This document shows, piece after piece, positions 45,584-56,752 of a stretch of 64,000 bases of DNA. The stretch is from Nageia nagi (lineage: Eukaryota > Pinophyta). Location of the stretch: positions 9,548,001 through 9,612,000 of the forward strand of contig JBITNC010000001.1 in assembly GCA_050084985.1 (NCBI GenBank). Direction: 5' to 3'. A program made the position numbers and the translations under genes. Position 1 is the first letter of the stretch; every line of letters begins with the position of its first letter. The notes beneath the pieces are model-generated. The model did not search any database. It was not told the origin of the DNA and saw only the letters and a list, made by a program, of their open reading frames with translations.

Positions 45584-46276
45584 AAAAATTGGGCTTAGAG
45601 AACAACTAGTTTAATATGATTCTTTAATAGTGGCTAAAAATCACTATTGTATTATATATTAAATGGTGATATTGATGGGAAGTTATAAACCATCATTTTA
45701 TATGTATATATAAGGTGGATTTTGATGGTGGTAATAATCTACCCTAAAATATGATACAATGAAAGTTAAAAATCATCATAAATGCAAAATACCTTAAAAA
45801 GAAAATATATTTGGGTAGGAACATTGCAAAATTTGGTGGCCCACCCAAATATCCAATTTCATGGTTCCCACTCCCCACAACAAAGCTTCCACTCCCACTT
45901 CATGCATAGGTGATAAATGAATGAATCCATCATCTTTCCTACAAATTGTTCAAGGTACCAAGTCATAAATGATGTTATTTATCTTGTATTAGCATAGATA
46001 AGAAGGTTAACCCTACATTTATTATGTACTAAAAATAGGAGGAAAAGAAAACAAGAAATATGGATGGATCCAACAACATATTGGTCAAGGTATGATGTCA
46101 TAGAATTATCTTTTACTTCATCTAACTTTCAAGAAGGTCAACCATAATAGTGTTGCATTAGTAATACGATAATAATAAATTATGAATTACTAGCAAGCCT
46201 TGTAATTAGGAGGAAAAGAGAGAGAGGAAGGTGTGAAGCATAAGGTGGATTAATCCATCACCATATTGGTCAAGGT
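45584..46276. other. Unassigned sequence next to a 19-bp direct repeat
   Basis: No gene recognised. AGGAAATATTAAACTACAA occurs at 45565-45583 and again at 46983-47001. Inside are three copies of a short phrase (aaattgttcaaggtac at 45953, atattggtcaaggtatgatg at 46079, atattggtcaaggtatgaag at 46263), also found at 50750, so this DNA is related to the duplicated block further on. Confidence 0.35.
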
Positions 46277-46600
46277 ATGAAGCAAACAAAACCCCATTTT
46301 TCATACATGTCTAGTAGGGTTGTTATCATAGTTTCATGCAAAGGAAACCCATATCTAGTTATTTTTCCATGCTCTATTTTATTCAAACAAGACCCTTGCC
46401 ATATTAATGCTCCCATATTTCACATACATGTCTATGAGGGATGTTATCACAATTTCATGTAATAGAATATTATATCTAGTTATTTATCTATGTTTCATTT
46501 TGTTAAAATAAAATTGTTATTTTCTTAATATTCCCACATTTTGCATACATGTCTATCAAGCTTGTTATGCATGGATCCTTGCTTGCCTAGAATACAACTA
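46277..46600 (-). pseudogene. PPR-motif fragments, three tandem copies
   Basis: On the minus strand three similar pieces appear: PCITSLIDMYAKCGNIK (about 46525-46580), HEIVITSLIDMYVKYGSIN (46400-46460) and HETMITTLLDMYEKWG (46288-46335). These match the PPR phrase with NALIDMYAKCG. Their DNA repeats at spacings of about 134 and 119 bp (catacatgtctat…) and includes the following ~80 bp, and a related piece recurs at 48085-48180. PPR proteins bind organellar RNA. These are decayed fragments, not a gene. Confidence 0.65.
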
Positions 46601-47269
46601 TGAGATCATGGTAGTCAAATACTTTTCTAAAGTAAATAATTTTATGGAAAAATATTTATTCCATTTCCATGGCCAACATCTTTTAGTCAATCACTAGTAA
46701 TACCACATGAACATTTTCCATCCTTGTAGTAAAAATGGTTGGCATCCCTTACAAAAATTTCTCATGCAATAATTTTGGACAAAAAATTTATCACTTAGTG
46801 CAAGTTACCACATACTTGAAGGTTCTTTATAACTTGAATGTTTATACCAGAGTATGTTCTTAACAACCCAAAAGTAATTTTTAATTTTTTCACTATGGAG
46901 GTGAAGAATTCATTCCTACTCTTCCTCCTTTACATATTGCTCAACAAATTTGTTCATACAAGGTATGGTAGCAAAATGATAAAGGAAATATTAAACTACA
47001 ATTAAGAGTTGCTCTACTTTTTTCATACCAAAGTACTGGATTACTTTTAAGTCATTCTCTAGCATCTATTATTCATCAAGCATTTTCTATTTCTTTAAAT
47101 TATTTCTCCTTTCATATCTGTGATTCTTGCACCTCCTTTTCAAACTCTTCACTATATAATCATATAGGATTCTTAAAAAATAGTTCAATACCATGAAATT
47201 ATAGTATTAAAAAATAAGGCTTTCACAAATCGTTTAATTCCATTAGTTGAAACTATAATTTTAAAAAAC
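46601..47269. other. No gene recognised
   Basis: AT-rich sequence between PPR pieces. It contains the right copy of the 19-bp direct repeat (46983-47001). I see no conserved motif. Confidence 0.4.
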
Positions 47270-48075
47270 ACTAGTATTGTACTTGGAATATATCTTGCTA
47301 CCTTCATCTCACTCAAACATTTCTCCAATTTTTCCATAGATATCCCATGTTTTGGGTGTGATTTGTCTCTATCAAGAAAATCATGTACCCTTTTATCAAC
47401 TTCAATACAAGTACATCCAATTATCTTCTTGATTCATCTTTCATCAATGTCATTACTCTTTGAACATCATCCCAGTTTCCCAATTTAACATAAATATTTG
47501 AAAGAAGAACATAAAATGAAGCATTTTTAGGCTCCAAAAAAAAATGATTGTGTAATTATTCATCCCAATAATAATGCAATAAAATTAACTTATGTTATTA
47601 AAGTATTTATGAACCTCATCCACTAGACCTGCATGGTTTCATGCAACTAGAACATATATAAAGGTTATACTATCAAGATTAGTTCCCAAGTGCTTCATTA
47701 GATCAAAGATATTAAGGGAATCCTTATTGTAGCCATGGATTACATATCCTTAAATCATTGTAATCCATAAAACTATATGTTCATCATGCATCTTATTAAA
47801 CAATTTTTGAGCCTTGTGTATTCTTTCACATTTTACATACACATCTATCAAGGTGTTCGCAACCACAACATTCAAGGAGAAGCCATTTTCAACTATGTTT
47901 TGATGGATGTTCATACCTTCTTCAAGATCTCCCATGGTAGTACATGCTATAAGAATATTGGAAAAGATTGTAGTGTTTGGTTTTACACTTGACAATTGTA
48001 TATGCTTAAAAGTCTTTTGAGCCTTTTTAAAAACCCCATTTTGTGCATATATTGGGATCATTACAGTCCATGAGA
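47270..48075 (-). pseudogene. PPR (pentatricopeptide repeat) pseudogene, C-terminal part with E domain
   Basis: The minus strand shows PPR motifs in order: IPIYAQNGVFKKAQKTFKHI, SSVKPNTTIFSNILIACTTM, GDLEEGMNIHQNIVENGFSL, VVVANTLIDVYVKCERIHKA (47750-48061), then after a stop HGYNKDSLNIFDLMKHLG (47670-47725), NHAGLVDEVHKYFNNIS (47600-47650), and the E-domain EPKNASFYVLLSNIYVKLG with NWDDVQRVMTLMKDES (47440-47535). A frameshifted E+ part follows: CIEVDKRVHDFLDRDKSHP (about 47360-47425). About 50 residues between the last PPR and the E domain are missing. This is the PLS/E class that normally acts in mitochondria or plastids in RNA editing. Upstream repeats and the start are lost. Confidence 0.85.
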
Positions 48076-48179
48076 TTACATATCGATGAGTCTATTATCA
48101 TAATTTCAGTGAAAAAAACCCATATATAGTTATTTGACCATGAATGTCCAAGCCCCATTTTGTTATGAATTCTATAGTC

Positions 48180-48880
48180 ACCAAGCAAACAAGTACAAAA
48201 TGTAGCATTAGGTTTTATTGATAGGTTAGGTAATGAAGGTGCCCTAGCATTCCTTCTAGATAATATTTTCTCTTTGCTACAAAAATATGTCTTATGTTGT
48301 ATTGATATTTATTGTGGTAAAAATATGTCTTATGTTATTTTAACAATTTTAAATTCATTTTCTTGATACAATCATCCTATTAAAATATAACTTGATTATT
48401 ACATGCTAGCCAATTAACATAAGCACTAATTAACTCCAAAGGAGTATCATCATTTTAATGGTAGAGATGATCAATGACATAGTGGTTGAATTCAAGATGA
48501 TGAGTATTAACCCTAAAGACTATAAAGGTTACAAGAAATTTGGTATATAGAAAATAATCTCATTTCAAAGGAACAAATAGATGACCACACTAATGAAACC
48601 TCTTATTTTAGCATTTCCATCCTCCTCGCATGAAGCTCCACAAAATCCTTCCCCAATCTCATTTATAAGGAACAAAGAGATTTAATATAGCATAGTTATG
48701 ATGCAAAATACTTGGATATTTCACATATTTGGATATGATATTTTTGATGTAATTAACATGGATATGCATAGTTTTGATGTATCTTTATATGAAACTTGTC
48801 TAAAGAAACATGAAGGAATTTCAAACACCAATATTATTTTATGAAGAGATACCTAATTTTCATTTTCCAAGAATATACTT
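48180..48880. other. No gene recognised
   Basis: AT-rich sequence with no conserved motif on either strand. The segment 48085-48180 just before it is a repeat of the DNA flanking the PPR fragments at 46310-46400. Confidence 0.4.
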
Positions 48881-50007
48881 GCATGATGTTTTTGTATAAT
48901 ATCTTTCATCAATTCTCTCATATATTTGATTTGATTAAGTTATACATGGGCCTTCTATGAATTCTACAAGATCCAAAAACCTGACTAGCCCAATCTAGCT
49001 TAGCCAAGAAGGTCAACCATACTCATATTAGTTTCATTATGGATGTAATATATGATAATAACTATTCATACATTTGAAGTATTGATAGCCTTCTTTCACT
49101 ATACCCCCATGGCTACAATATACAATAAACTAAGAAATGTAACATTATTCAAATTAATGCCCACATATTACACTATTCAAAGAGTTGTAAAACTATGACT
49201 CCATCACATCTATAGAAACTATATAAAAATTGTTGATACAAGTTTTATAGATGTGATGGATGTAGATTTTTATTAGGTCTTATTGGCATTTTATTTATAT
49301 TTTATTTCATCTAGATTCCCATCATGGCCAAGAAGATCAACTATACATGTATAGTACTGCATTTTGGATGTACATATCACTACAAGACCATAGTTTTTCC
49401 ATGTATTGGAATATTAACTTTGTAGGGTGACAAATACCTCTTTCTATAAGAACATATTGGAGTTGCATGCAAGCTGAAGGAAAAATAATGAGGTAGAAAA
49501 TATTGTAACTTCCAAATAGTGATTTATTTAAAGAATACCCCAAAGTGTGGAATATATTATGTTAAGGAGGAGTTAGAGGCTTCATAAAAGCTCTTTATGA
49601 TCATAATATAAGATTTTCACCTCAAGTAGTTGACTCTTAAGATGAAATAAGCATTACCATACATGTTACCTAATTTAGTATCAACATAAAATTTATTCTT
49701 GCTACTACAAGATTGAGAAATTAGGGCTTCATTACCATTGCCTACAAATTGGATAAGGTACTAAGAAAATAAATCCATATTATAATTGTGATAATAAACA
49801 TGATAACAACCAAGAATCAGACTTATTTTCTTAACCTTTTAATTTAGTTTCTTCTCTCTCTTTGTCCAAAACTACTTTCATGAAGTTTTTGTATAATATC
49901 AGCCATGAACACTTACGATATGATATGTAATGGATAGATGATATTTACAACTTTCTCAATTTTAGTATACCAATAAAACCTTATGCAATTGAGATAAAAA
50001 AACATGA

Positions 50008-50262
50008 GACATGGTGCACTTGGATCATTTCATATCATATTATGCATTGAAATTTTTCATATCATACGGTGCTTTGGATCATTTCATATCATATGTTGTA
50101 CTTGATCATTTAATATCATATGGATGGTGCACTTGGATCATTTCATATAATATGGTGCATTGGATCATTTCATATCATATGGATGGTATACTAGATCATT
50201 TCATATCATATGGATGGTGCACTTGGATTATTTCATATCATATGATGCATTGAATCATTTTT
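50008..50262 (+). repeat. Minisatellite of tggatcatttcatatcatatgg units
   Basis: About eight units of roughly 28-36 bp, for example gtgcacttggatcatttcatatca followed by tatggatg. A partly palindromic catatcatatg core recurs. It lies at the centre of unit 2 of the duplication. Confidence 0.8.
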
Positions 50263-50507
50263 ATTAGGTTTTATTTGCATTTATTTATCTTTTACTTCAT
50301 CTTGATGCCCACCATGACCAAGAAGATCAATCATACATGTATAGTGTTGCACTTTGTGTGCAACTTGAGAATTGAAGACAACATGTGGGATGGTACATCT
50401 CATGATGAGACTATAATTTGTCCATGGATTAAAATATTGGCTCTATAGGTTGGAAAATACCTCTTTCTATGGGAATGAGTTAGAGTTGCATACAATATAT
50501 AGGAAAA

Positions 50508-50762
50508 ATGATGAGGCAAAAAATATTGGAACCTATAAATGGGGATTTATATAGAGAAGACTTGGTAGTTTGGAATATCTTATGTCAAGGAGGAGCTAGA
50601 GGCTTCATAAAAGCTCTTGATGGTCATAATCCAAGTTGGTCACCTAAATCAGTTAACTCTTTGGATGAAAGGAGGATTACCATAGATGGTACCCAGTTTT
50701 GTATCAACACAAAATTCATTGTTACTACTTTGTCATCATTGCCTACAAATTGGTCAAGGTAG
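50508..50762 (+). CDS. Hypothetical protein fragment, 84 codons (unknown family)
   Basis: An open frame reads LVVWNILCQGGARGFIKALD, then GHNPSWSPKSVNSLDERRI, TIDGTQFCINTKFIV and LPTNWSR. The pattern (a G-F-ALDGHNP turn, then V-G-F…F-I…LP…W) recalls uncharacterised proteins common in plant repeats, but I cannot name a family. The same reading is present with stops in the first duplication unit (about 49530-49760), so the family was coding before the duplication. No promoter or upstream start is evident, and the initial Met may not be real. Confidence 0.3.
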   Translation: MMRQKILEPINGDLYREDLVVWNILCQGGARGFIKALDGHNPSWSPKSVNSLDERRITIDGTQFCINTKFIVTTLSSLPTNWSR

Positions 50763-50830
50763 TAAGAAAATAACTCCACACTACAATTGTGATAACATCC
50801 ATGATAAAAATAAGAATTAAATTTATTTTA

Positions 50831-51607
50831 CAGAATCTTGTAACTTCACATACTTTTCATTTCTATCATCCATAATAACATGCTTTGCAACACTATCATC
50901 AGATTCTACTATGACCTCTGCATCTTACCTAACATGCCCTTCTAGATTACATTGATTTTGGTTCAATGATAAATTGTCCAAGGGATTTATAAGCTTTCTA
51001 GGTGTTGGATATGGGATTCATAAGGTATTTCATATATGTTTTTAACTACCCATTGATTTATGAAGTTGGAATAGGGCTAAGAATCATGGGATAGAGCTAT
51101 AAATTAAATTTGACCTAATTTGAACTTTAAAAAAACCATAGAAAATGATTATGTATTTTATTATAAGATTTATGGTGATCCTTTTTTTGAGCATTTATGA
51201 GATTTTTAAAGTTGGATCTAATTCTAATGAAGTATGGATTCTTATTATGATGCTAGAATGGATTTGAGATGCTTTAGAAAGTTGAAAATGGCTAAATGAA
51301 TTTTAATGTGAGTGTCATGTCATATTCAAGTAGTTTTCTATAAGAGATATGGTATGAAGGAGGATGTACAAGGACTTCACAGGCTCAGTAGAGATCTATA
51401 ATGCTAATTTGGGTATTAGTTTTCATGATGAATTTTTGGTAAAACTCCTCATTGATAAACATGTAATGCATCAAGTTTTCTCTTCCTTGTTCCATTTACA
51501 AGGTATGCAAATGAATTTCTAATTAAATTAATTTGTATGCTATGATTTTATTTTGATTATTTTCTCTCATGACTATTATATAATTAACTTTTTTAATTTT
51601 ATGTATA
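50831..51607. other. No gene recognised (left flank of Tat-like element 3)
   Basis: AT-rich. A plus-strand reading near 51375-51490 (KDFTGSVEIYNANLGISFHD) is open but unrecognised. The last five bases, GTATA at 51603-51607, are the target-site copy of Tat-like element 3. Confidence 0.4.
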
Positions 51608-52289
51608 TGTTAACACCTAAAATGGAATTTTTATTTAATTAAAATCTCATTTTTAATTAATTTATTAAATTAATTTATTACTCTTATCATTATGCACAAT
51701 TATCTATCTATATGTTTTATGATAATAGGTTAGCATAGATATAAGCCCAAGGAGTCTTGGTCCACATGCACCATAAGCCTAAGGAGGAGCCTTAGCACTA
51801 GACTTGCTATACTTGATAGTTGGTAATATACTTTTTCATTCTTGATTAATGTTTCTCAACATCGCCTATCATATCTAAATTTTATTATATAATGAGCTAA
51901 GCATTCTTACAATATTTCTATGTTATCCATGCATGGTATTCTAAGAATCAAAGGTATCAAAACAACATCAATCAAAAGGGAAAGGTGAACTAAAAAGGTA
52001 ATTAGAAAATGTCACTATGATCCTAGCCTCACATTAGGTTGAGGTCGGATTAGTGGCTCCATATTTCAAAGAAGCCCATTGTTCTTTCCCTCTTGGTTGA
52101 ATATCTCCTTCATTCATTATGATAGGTAAAGTACATATTTATATCTTTTGTTAATCTAAATTGATAGTTTAAGATCAATTAGGATCATTATCATCTTTTA
52201 TGTCATTATTATTTACTATTATTTCATTATCATTTACATAAATTACATATATTAAATAACCCTAATAAATTATTAGTTTAGTTATAACA
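51608..52289 (+). repeat. 5' LTR of Tat-like element 3
   Basis: 682 bp, TGTTAACACC…TTATAACA, colinear with 59467-60215. It lacks ~60 bp present in the partner near 59690-59750 (gtggaagggttgtgcatgag region). Confidence 0.9.
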
Positions 52290-52291
52290 AT

Positions 52292-52304
52292 TGGTGAACC
52301 TAAA
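52292..52304 (+). promoter_or_regulatory. Primer-binding site of Tat-like element 3
   Basis: TGGTGAACCTAAA, 2 nt after the LTR. It shares TGGTGAACCT with Tat-like element 1. Confidence 0.65.
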
Positions 52305-52394
52305 TTTTATTTGATACATTTCTTTGTTCTTCACTACTTGTGCCAAAAACCCTAGGGTTTTTGGATAGGACTGATATTGTATTTTCAAGTATTT

Positions 52395-53510
52395 CAAAAA
52401 TGGAACCTATTGAATTTCTTTCCATGGTCAATAGCTTTTATGATGCAACCAAAGCTAATCTAAAGAATATGTTGTATGGAAATGATTATATATGTTAAGT
52501 CTCTAATATTAGTGGTAATAATAGATCAATTAGATTGTGCCCTACTAGATCTAGGGAATTAATTCCACAATATGATGAAATTTGTAATGCTAGGGCACTA
52601 AATCTCCAAGTAGAACCTATTTTCAATTCATATCAAGGTGAAGGAGATCCTATGGCTCACATCAAGGATTTCAAGATGAAATTTGAGTTAAAGTTTGGAG
52701 AGAATGATAATTTTATGGCAAAATATTTCCCAATTACATGTAGGGGTGATTCCCTAACTTACTTTTCTTTTCTTTCTAAATCTATCAATTGTTATGCATA
52801 ATTCATTTCAAAACTTTACATGCATTTCAAGTATCATGATCCTAGATAAGTCACAATTTCATATTTGGTTAGTGCTATACAATGTACAAATGAAATGTTT
52901 GATAAGTTTTCATAAATATTTTAAAATACATGGAGTGTGATGCAAGATCGATTGTCACATGTATGTTTGTTCATAACATCCATCTTGAGTCAAAATTCAT
53001 ATATTTTGGATTATATAATACTTTCATTTACTGATATTGTATATAAGGTAACACATAAGGAAAAATATTTGGTTGATATGGGCAAATTAAAGTATGGCGA
53101 TGCTTCTAAAGAGAAAAAAGAGAGGGATATTAGAAAAAGAGGATAAATATGTTCATGCTATTGAGGAGTCTCAAACTTAAGAACAAAAAAGAGTCAAGCC
53201 AAATAGAATTATAAGAAAAATACAAGGTTACCCTATTTGTTACAGTTATGTTTTGAGATTGCTTGCAAAAGCAATTGATAGAACATGATCCAAAATAAGA
53301 ACTAGGTCCCAATAATGATAAACCTAGTTGGTACAATAAAAATGAATTTTGTGAATATCATAATGTCAAAGGTCATTGAAAAAATTCTTGCATGATCTTA
53401 AGGAAGAAATTACAAAAATTGCTTGATTATGGAAAGATAACATATGAAGTGCATCCAATTGAGTTTGAAGGTGTCAAACCACTTGTAGTGAACCTTATTT
53501 TCAATGAGTA
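52395..53510 (+). pseudogene. Gag of Tat-like element 3
   Basis: A likely start is MEPIEFLSMVNSFYDATK at about 52400. The capsid block LQVEPIFNSYQGEGDPMAHI and KDFKMKFELKFGENDNFMAK (52600-52720) is open in 52535-52801. After stops, TEIVY-like sequence gives KYLVDMGKLKYGDASKEKKE (about 53065-53120). The C-terminal Cys/His stretch FCEYHNVKGH (about 53350-53380) precedes KKLQKLLDYGKITYEVHPIE (about 53405-53462). Frames are disrupted at least four times. Confidence 0.8.
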
Positions 53511-53819
53511 ATGATGCACCACCACTAGGAGAGGGAGGCCTAGAGGGAGTGTTCACCTAACAATAACAAAGAGGATGGAGGTTCCACATAATTCAAGTGC
53601 ACAACAACTCCTAGAACATTCAAAGGTAAAACATGAAAAGATAAGTATTTTTGATCTTTTACAATTATTCGTAGATTATAGAAATATTTTATTTGATGCA
53701 TTAAAAAAATATTGAAGTAGACCCAAATAGTTCTATTTCAAAATTTACTCAATTAATTGCTAATATTGATACAAATTTAACTTACAATATGCTTTGATTT
53801 CAAGATAGAGAATTTTCTA

Positions 53820-54185
53820 GTGAAGACATTATTGAAAAGAATCTATGACTATATATCCATTTAAATGTTGATGGTGTTCATGTTAAAAAACATTGGTTGA
53901 TATTGGTTCTAATGTAAATGTTTGTTCAATTCATTTGTTGCAAAAGTATTTCCCTTCCATCTATGCAAGTATGAAAATAACTACCATTATCATAAAAGGA
54001 TTTGATAATATTTAAAAGGAATGCATTGGTTATATTACTATGCCTATTGAAGTACAAGGAAAATTTATTCCTCAAAAAGTTTATGTTTTTCAAGCAAAAT
54101 TATCATATAATTTGTTGCTTGGTATACCTTGTATTCATATACTTAGAGTTTATAACTTCTACCCTATATTAGTCAAGTAAATTTA
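53820..54185 (+). pseudogene. Aspartic protease of Tat-like element 3
   Basis: Readings in shifting frames give LVDIGSNVNVCSIHLLQKY (about 53893-53950, with DIGS for the usual DNGS), MKITTIIIKGFDNI, YITMPIEVQGKFIPQKVYVF, and QAKLSYNLLLGIPCIHILR (54093-54150). The LLLG-P-IH end matches the Tat-like protease at 34989. Stops are present. Confidence 0.7.
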
Positions 54186-55324
54186 TGTACAAAGGTAAGA
54201 TAATTAAATCCATGCATAATAAAATGCAATAAACTTATGTCAAAAAGCTTAGTGATTTTGGATCCCTTATGATCTACTTGATGATGATGAAGGGATATAA
54301 AAACCCACCATAGAGGTCATTTTGTAAGAATTTGGCATGGGCACATATCAAATCCCTCATGTTGATATATGAAAAATATTAAAGGAATGGGAAAACCCCT
54401 ATTAGTACCTAAATCTCAACAATGTTTCTCATATGAGGATAATTCTAAGCATTGTCACTCTTTTCCTTAGGAGTGAGATGATCTAGTTTCAAATGTTAGC
54501 ATTTTATATCATGAATGGGAAGGAAAAAGTCTATCAAATCATGAATATGATGCTTCTATTCCCACAACTTCATCAAGATAAGTAAGCATATATTTTAATA
54601 GTATTAATACTTCTTTACTAATAAATATATGCAAAAATATCAGTATGGTCGTAAAGGGTTGGGTAAGGATGAGTAAGGCATTGTAGAGCCCATCCCAAAT
54701 GATTTAAAGCCTCAACCTCTAAAAAATTAACTCCAATTATAATTATTTATCATGTTGATAACAATGACTAGGGAAGTGATCATGACATCTTTTATGAGTG
54801 AATGCATTAGACCATGATGAATGGACATTATAAGGAATTATAGGATTATTATGCGGGATCCTTTATTTCTACCAAGTGCTCCTATTGTAATGGATGTATT
54901 TTAGAATGATGATGCTATTCTTGAGATGTTAGGGGCAAGAACTGAGCTTCCCAAATTCAATAAAAAGAGGTTTGTTGCATAGTTCTCGCTACATCAGGCC
55001 TATTTCAAAGAAAAGGTTTGTAAGGATGATGTATACATTGCAAGTTAGTTTCTTATTATTTTAACCTTTCTTTGTCATTTTTTGTAACATTATACATAAG
55101 GGTAATATTTAATTTTTAAATTACCAATCTTATCCATCCTTATTAGGGCAACACCACTTGGGTACAGGCATCATTGCTCAATTTTTTTAGTCTTTTAGAG
55201 TTGAGTTTAGATACAATACAAGGGGCATCACCTATGCCTCCCCAACTCAGTGACAAATATCATGTCTTAGTGAGAAAATAATGGAAGTTAACATATGTAC
55301 TAAATAGGTTCTAAAGTTGATCAA
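54186..55324 (+). pseudogene. Protease-RT linker with G-patch-like motif (Tat-like element 3)
   Basis: At 54644-54703 the plus strand reads YGRKGLGKDE-stop-GIVEPI, a G-patch-like motif (GLGK…G) with one stop. The rest of the linker is poorly conserved, with stops throughout. Confidence 0.6.
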
Positions 55325-55797
55325 ATAGGAGCTTGGTTAACCTTGGAAGAAAGGAAAAGATATCACCTACTATTAGTAGACTTCTTTGATATGTTTTCTT
55401 GGTCTAACTTTGATATGCTTGGTATTGATCTTGATTTTATAACTCATAGCCTAGTTATAAATAATTATGTTAAACCACTCCAACAAAAACCTAAGAAAAT
55501 GCATCCTAAAATAACACTAATAATTAAAAAGGAAATAAAAATAACCTTGCTACTAGTTTTATTATTCCTATTGATTATTCTTCATAGATTTCTAACATAG
55601 TTCCTATAGCTAATCATAATGGTGAGGTGAGATGTTGTATATATTTCATATATATAGCTAAAGCATGCCCAAAACATATCTTTCCTCTACCAAACATTGA
55701 TATGATTATATATTATATAGTAGGCCATGAGATTTTATCTTTCATAGATTATTTTTTAGGATACAATCACTGCTACCAAAAGATTGATTTGCATCCT
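55325..55797 (+). pseudogene. RT of Tat-like element 3, N-terminal part
   Basis: The reading LLLVDFFDMFSWSNFDMLGI with DLDFITHSLVINNYVKPLQQ (55363-55485) and KPKKMHPKITLIIKKEI (about 55486-55536) is the standard Tat RT entry (D-VFAWS-DMPG…THLAV…MHPE). It continues with NIVPIANHNGEVRCCIYF (about 55590-55650), KHIFPLPNIDMII (55670-55708) and FIDYFLGYNHCYQKIDLHP (55741-55797). At about 55798 foreign sequence interrupts it. Confidence 0.8.
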
Positions 55798-56752
55798 TTT
55801 TATGTATTTAAACATGAAAAATGAAAACTAATGTTAATTTGTATCCTCCTACATTGACATGCATCATTTTATTTTTTTCATTTTTCACTTTTTTCAATGC
55901 AAATTTTGCATCACATTACACTGATAAAAATATAAAACACATTTTATCTATTCATCAATCAAACAATTAATGGTTCACATTCATTTCATCATCCATCCAT
56001 ACCAAAAGCGATCACCCAATAACCAAATACCTTCTCCTATGTATATAGATCAACAAACCTTCCCTATAATCCTTACATTTCATACACTTTAGCTAATTTG
56101 TTTCTTCCTTAGTTTTTAGATTTTGATCATAGCTATGGTGCCCAAGGTAGACAAAAAGCCCATAGATAATAAGCCCATAAAGAAAACTCCTTCGAATTCC
56201 AACAAAGAAGCAAGTATTAAAAACCTTACTATATTATTTAGGAACATAATATATAATAAATTTAAATTTTTAAAACCTAAACCTATAACCCCATTCCTAA
56301 ACTGGTTTAATGGACCTATGTCATTGCCCCAAAGACCTAATAAAAATGATGTAACTTATAGAGGCCATAACTTTTGATCTGGAAATCGTTTTGAGCCCAT
56401 TTTTTTAAAATCGCACAGAATTAAAAGATCTATGATTATATGATTTTTTTTTAACCCCAATATAAAAACTAATGCAAATTATAAAAATTTGATGCAAATA
56501 ATGAAAAATTTGATGCAAAAAATAACACAAATTTTGAAAAACAATGCAAAAAGTGGTTTTAAGGATGTAAAAAATGATACAAAAATGGCATTAAGGATGC
56601 AAAAATAACATGCAACAAGTGACTAAAAAATGATGCAAATTTTGACTTACTGTTTACGTCATTTTTTGCATTGGAAAAATTAGAAAAGTACAAAAAATTA
56701 ACAAAGAGTTTGGATGCAAAAAGGATACAAATCCCTTTTTTAGTATTAGTGA
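55798..56752. mobile_element. Insertion inside RT, probable non-autonomous DNA transposon with subterminal repeats
   Basis: RT breaks after KIDLHP and resumes at SNKDQHKIIFVTPWG (about 56753), leaving ~0.95 kb of unrelated DNA. Near the left end lie gcatcctttttat, gtatcctcc and gcatcattt; near the right end their complements recur many times (aaggatgcaaaaa, aaggatgtaaaaaatgatac, tttggatgcaaaaaggatac). Such opposed subterminal repeats are typical of DNA transposons (transposase-binding sites). A possible site duplication (atcctttttatgtatt / atcccttttttagtatt) is imperfect. Inside is an 84-codon plus frame (56123-56377), lysine/proline-rich, unrecognised. The superfamily is not determined. Confidence 0.5.

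Larger units (their letters stand above)
48880..50830. repeat. ~0.98-kb tandem duplication
   Basis: Unit 1 (about 48880-49862) and unit 2 (about 49863-50830) start with matching gaagtttttgtataatat-like sequence. They share ttttattaggt…ttattt, a PPR fragment (MQYYTCIVDLLG at 49325-49360, minus; VQHYTCMIDLLGHGGH at 50300-50352, minus), and a plus-strand reading VWNILC-GG-RGFIKAL with its downstream sequence. Unit 2 alone holds a minisatellite. Divergence is considerable, so the duplication is old. Confidence 0.65.
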
